Of a stretch of 39,363 nucleotides of DNA, positions 38,335-39,363 are shown piece by piece. Source of the stretch: Ruthenibacterium lactatiformans (GTDB lineage Bacteria > Bacillota > Clostridia > Oscillospirales > Ruminococcaceae). Made by a program: the position numbers and the translations under genes. The notes below the pieces were generated by a model, which saw only the letters and a list, made by a program, of their open reading frames with translations, did no database searches and was not told where the DNA came from. Every line of letters starts with the position of its first letter. Positions within the stretch are counted from its first letter, which is position 1. The stretch spans positions 1-39,363 of the forward strand of contig NZ_JXXK01000034.1 of NCBI RefSeq assembly GCF_000949455.1, given 5' to 3'.

Positions 38335-38835
38335 TTCACCATAGAATACTTTGTATACGTGATAAAAATAGAATAGTTACATCAAGTGCGTATGCCGGCC
38401 AAAAAGTGCAGCTTGACCGCAGATGATGGTGCATCTCTGCCGCAGGAATTGTGTATTGTTTCCGCCAGGACGGTGCAACCATTCTGCAGGAATGGAGCGG
38501 GTTTCGAGGGGGAGCGGGGGAACGCTTTTCAAAGTGTTCCCCGCATAGAAGCGTTTCGCGGTCACTCACACATCAAGGATCTCTTTGTGATTGACTCTGG
38601 TATGACCTCCTAAAAGGAATTCGCATCTTGCGATGCTAAATTCATTTTAACGGCTGCGTTGACATTGCACCATGATCACGGTGTCGATGCACCATTTTGC
38701 CGGTCTGCATGCACCATCCGGGCGGCCGAAGTGAATCGCTTCAGACGGCGTATTCAATCAAGCAAAAAATGAAGCTATAAGATATAGATGTATTTCTAAT
38801 GATTGTAACATGGACGAAGAACAATGTGAAGTACA
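38335..38835. other. ~500-bp noncoding region upstream of the agr operon
   Basis: No supported gene; the short frames in it have no ribosome sites. It should contain the agrA promoter. The stretch 38650-38760 is distinctly more GC-rich than its surroundings and holds three TGCACCAT repeats (listed separately). Confidence 0.5.
38666..38731. repeat. three 22-bp repeats beginning TGCACCAT, likely an IS21-type end remnant
   Basis: TGCACCAT occurs at 38666, 38688 and 38710, an exact 22-bp period. Units 1 and 2 also share CGGT and a final A. Terminal regions of IS21-family elements carry multiple short repeats of this kind, and no transposase gene remains here. The assignment is tentative; iterons of another type are possible. 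Confidence 0.4.
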
Positions 38836-38875
38836 AAGAAAAACAGCGGCATTGGTATATTTACCAATGCCGCTG
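38836..38875 (-). terminator. intrinsic terminator of the 38910-39338 gene
   Basis: 14-bp perfect stem CAGCGGCATTGGTA / TACCAATGCCGCTG, 4-nt loop, followed on the - strand by TTTTTCTTTG. Confidence 0.92.
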
Positions 38876-38909
38876 CTGTCTTCCTCGAAAGATTTAAATG
38901 CGGGAATAA

Positions 38910-39338
38910 TTATATTTTCTGTTCAATAGTTGCAGAAACAGGCTCTGCATAGCCATTTCGCGTGACAGTTCCGCTGACTTCTAACTTATAAGTTTTCCCG
39001 GAGCTGAAACTGTAGGAGTCAGACTTGAAGAATGAAGCGGAATATGTGGTGTGGCTGGTGCGCGCTACCTCTGTATAGCCGCCTAGCCAACCTTTCTCGT
39101 ATAGTACCAAAGTAGCAGAAATCTTGGTTGTCCCGGAAACACCATTGATTGAGCAGGAATATGTTCCGGCGCTGCCAGAAATAGAAGGGATGATAGAAAG
39201 GGTGTTGACCCAAAATGGAGTAATGCTCTCTTGAGTGGTTGTACCACCTTCCTGAGAAGAAAGCGGCTCAGCGGCAAAAGCGCTCATGCAAGATAGTGCG
39301 AGGACGACGGTAAGCACAATACAAATAAACTTTTTCAT
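38910..39338 (-). CDS. small secreted beta-rich protein
   Basis: The ATG follows CTTGGAGGTTATACA, 142 aa. Signal peptide (KKFICIVLTVVLALSCMSAFA). The mature protein has Ser/Thr-rich strands (SISGSAGTYSCSINGVSGTT, SATLVLYEKGWLGGYTEVAR, SFSSGKTYKLEVSGTVTRNG) with a pair-wise strand layout reminiscent of a small Ig-like or C2-like domain of a family common in clostridial secreted proteins. I have no name for it. It has its own terminator and lies upstream of the agr operon, transcribed in the same direction, so it may be an agr-regulated product. Its promoter is outside the window. Confidence 0.65.
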   Translation of the reverse strand: MKKFICIVLTVVLALSCMSAFAAEPLSSQEGGTTTQESITPFWVNTLSIIPSISGSAGTYSCSINGVSGTTKISATLVLYEKGWLGGYTEVARTSHTTYSASFFKSDSYSFSSGKTYKLEVSGTVTRNGYAEPVSATIEQKI

Positions 39339-39363
39339 TGTATAACCTCCAAGAAAAATAAAG

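Noticed and set aside
38336..38613. short frames upstream of agrA on both strands
   Set aside because: No ribosome site and no recognisable protein; treated as noncoding.
1..39363. tRNA, rRNA or riboswitch
   Set aside because: No cloverleaf or conserved rRNA or riboswitch core was recognised by eye on either strand; a covariance-model search was not possible.

Overview
The window looks like Gram-positive, Clostridia-type (Bacillota) DNA. Genes are preceded by strong AGGAGG-type ribosome sites. There is a SpoVG homologue, an Agr quorum-sensing cassette, lipobox lipoproteins and Sec signal peptides. No rRNA, tRNA or housekeeping gene is present, so genus cannot be read from the sequence. About the first 23.7 kb is the conjugation core of an integrative and conjugative element (ICE). 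The remaining 15.6 kb is a cargo-like block on the opposite strand, much richer in A+T.

Left block (1-8.98 kb, + strand): the tail of a surface protein, a secreted low-complexity protein, small accessory proteins (YubB/Api92-like, SpoVG), a VirB2-like pilin candidate, a VirB6/TrbL-like channel protein, a C5-cytosine DNA methyltransferase, a VirB3/PrgI-like protein, the VirB4 ATPase and a zinc-ribbon protein, closed by an intrinsic terminator. A complete IS110-family element (about 9107-10656) sits just downstream.

Middle block (10.7-23.7 kb, + strand): a membrane-anchored M23 peptidase, DUF3846-type and other ICE-typical accessory proteins, an amidoligase next to a gamma-glutamylcyclotransferase, an IS110 remnant, a Phd/ParE-type toxin-antitoxin pair, a ribbon-helix-helix relaxosome protein, a HUH relaxase fused to Sel1 repeats, a DUF3991/TOPRIM primase, a VirD4 coupling protein and a small helix-turn-helix protein. 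Many of these genes begin with TTG, and three appear to use ATT, ATA or ATC. Together they would process DNA at oriT (relaxase, accessory protein, primase), pass it through the coupling protein (VirD4) and export it (VirB2/3/4/6-like proteins plus the cell-wall hydrolase).

Right block (23.76-39.34 kb, - strand): a complete agr system (agrA-agrC-agrB-agrD). Its AgrD core reads PTSVPIY followed by YQPQRP, with serine where the thiolactone cysteine normally sits, which suggests a lactone pheromone. Direct repeats matching the AgrA/LytTR site lie in front of a good agrBD promoter. Downstream come a two-TM ectodomain protein, a small secreted protein, four secreted ricin-B-like (beta-trefoil) proteins interleaved with three related lipoproteins (one frameshifted in a poly-A run), and an ABC exporter. 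The set reads as a pheromone-controlled surface and secreted-protein system, and I do not recognise it as a described one. A second IS110 remnant lies between the two most similar trefoil genes. A small secreted protein ends the window.
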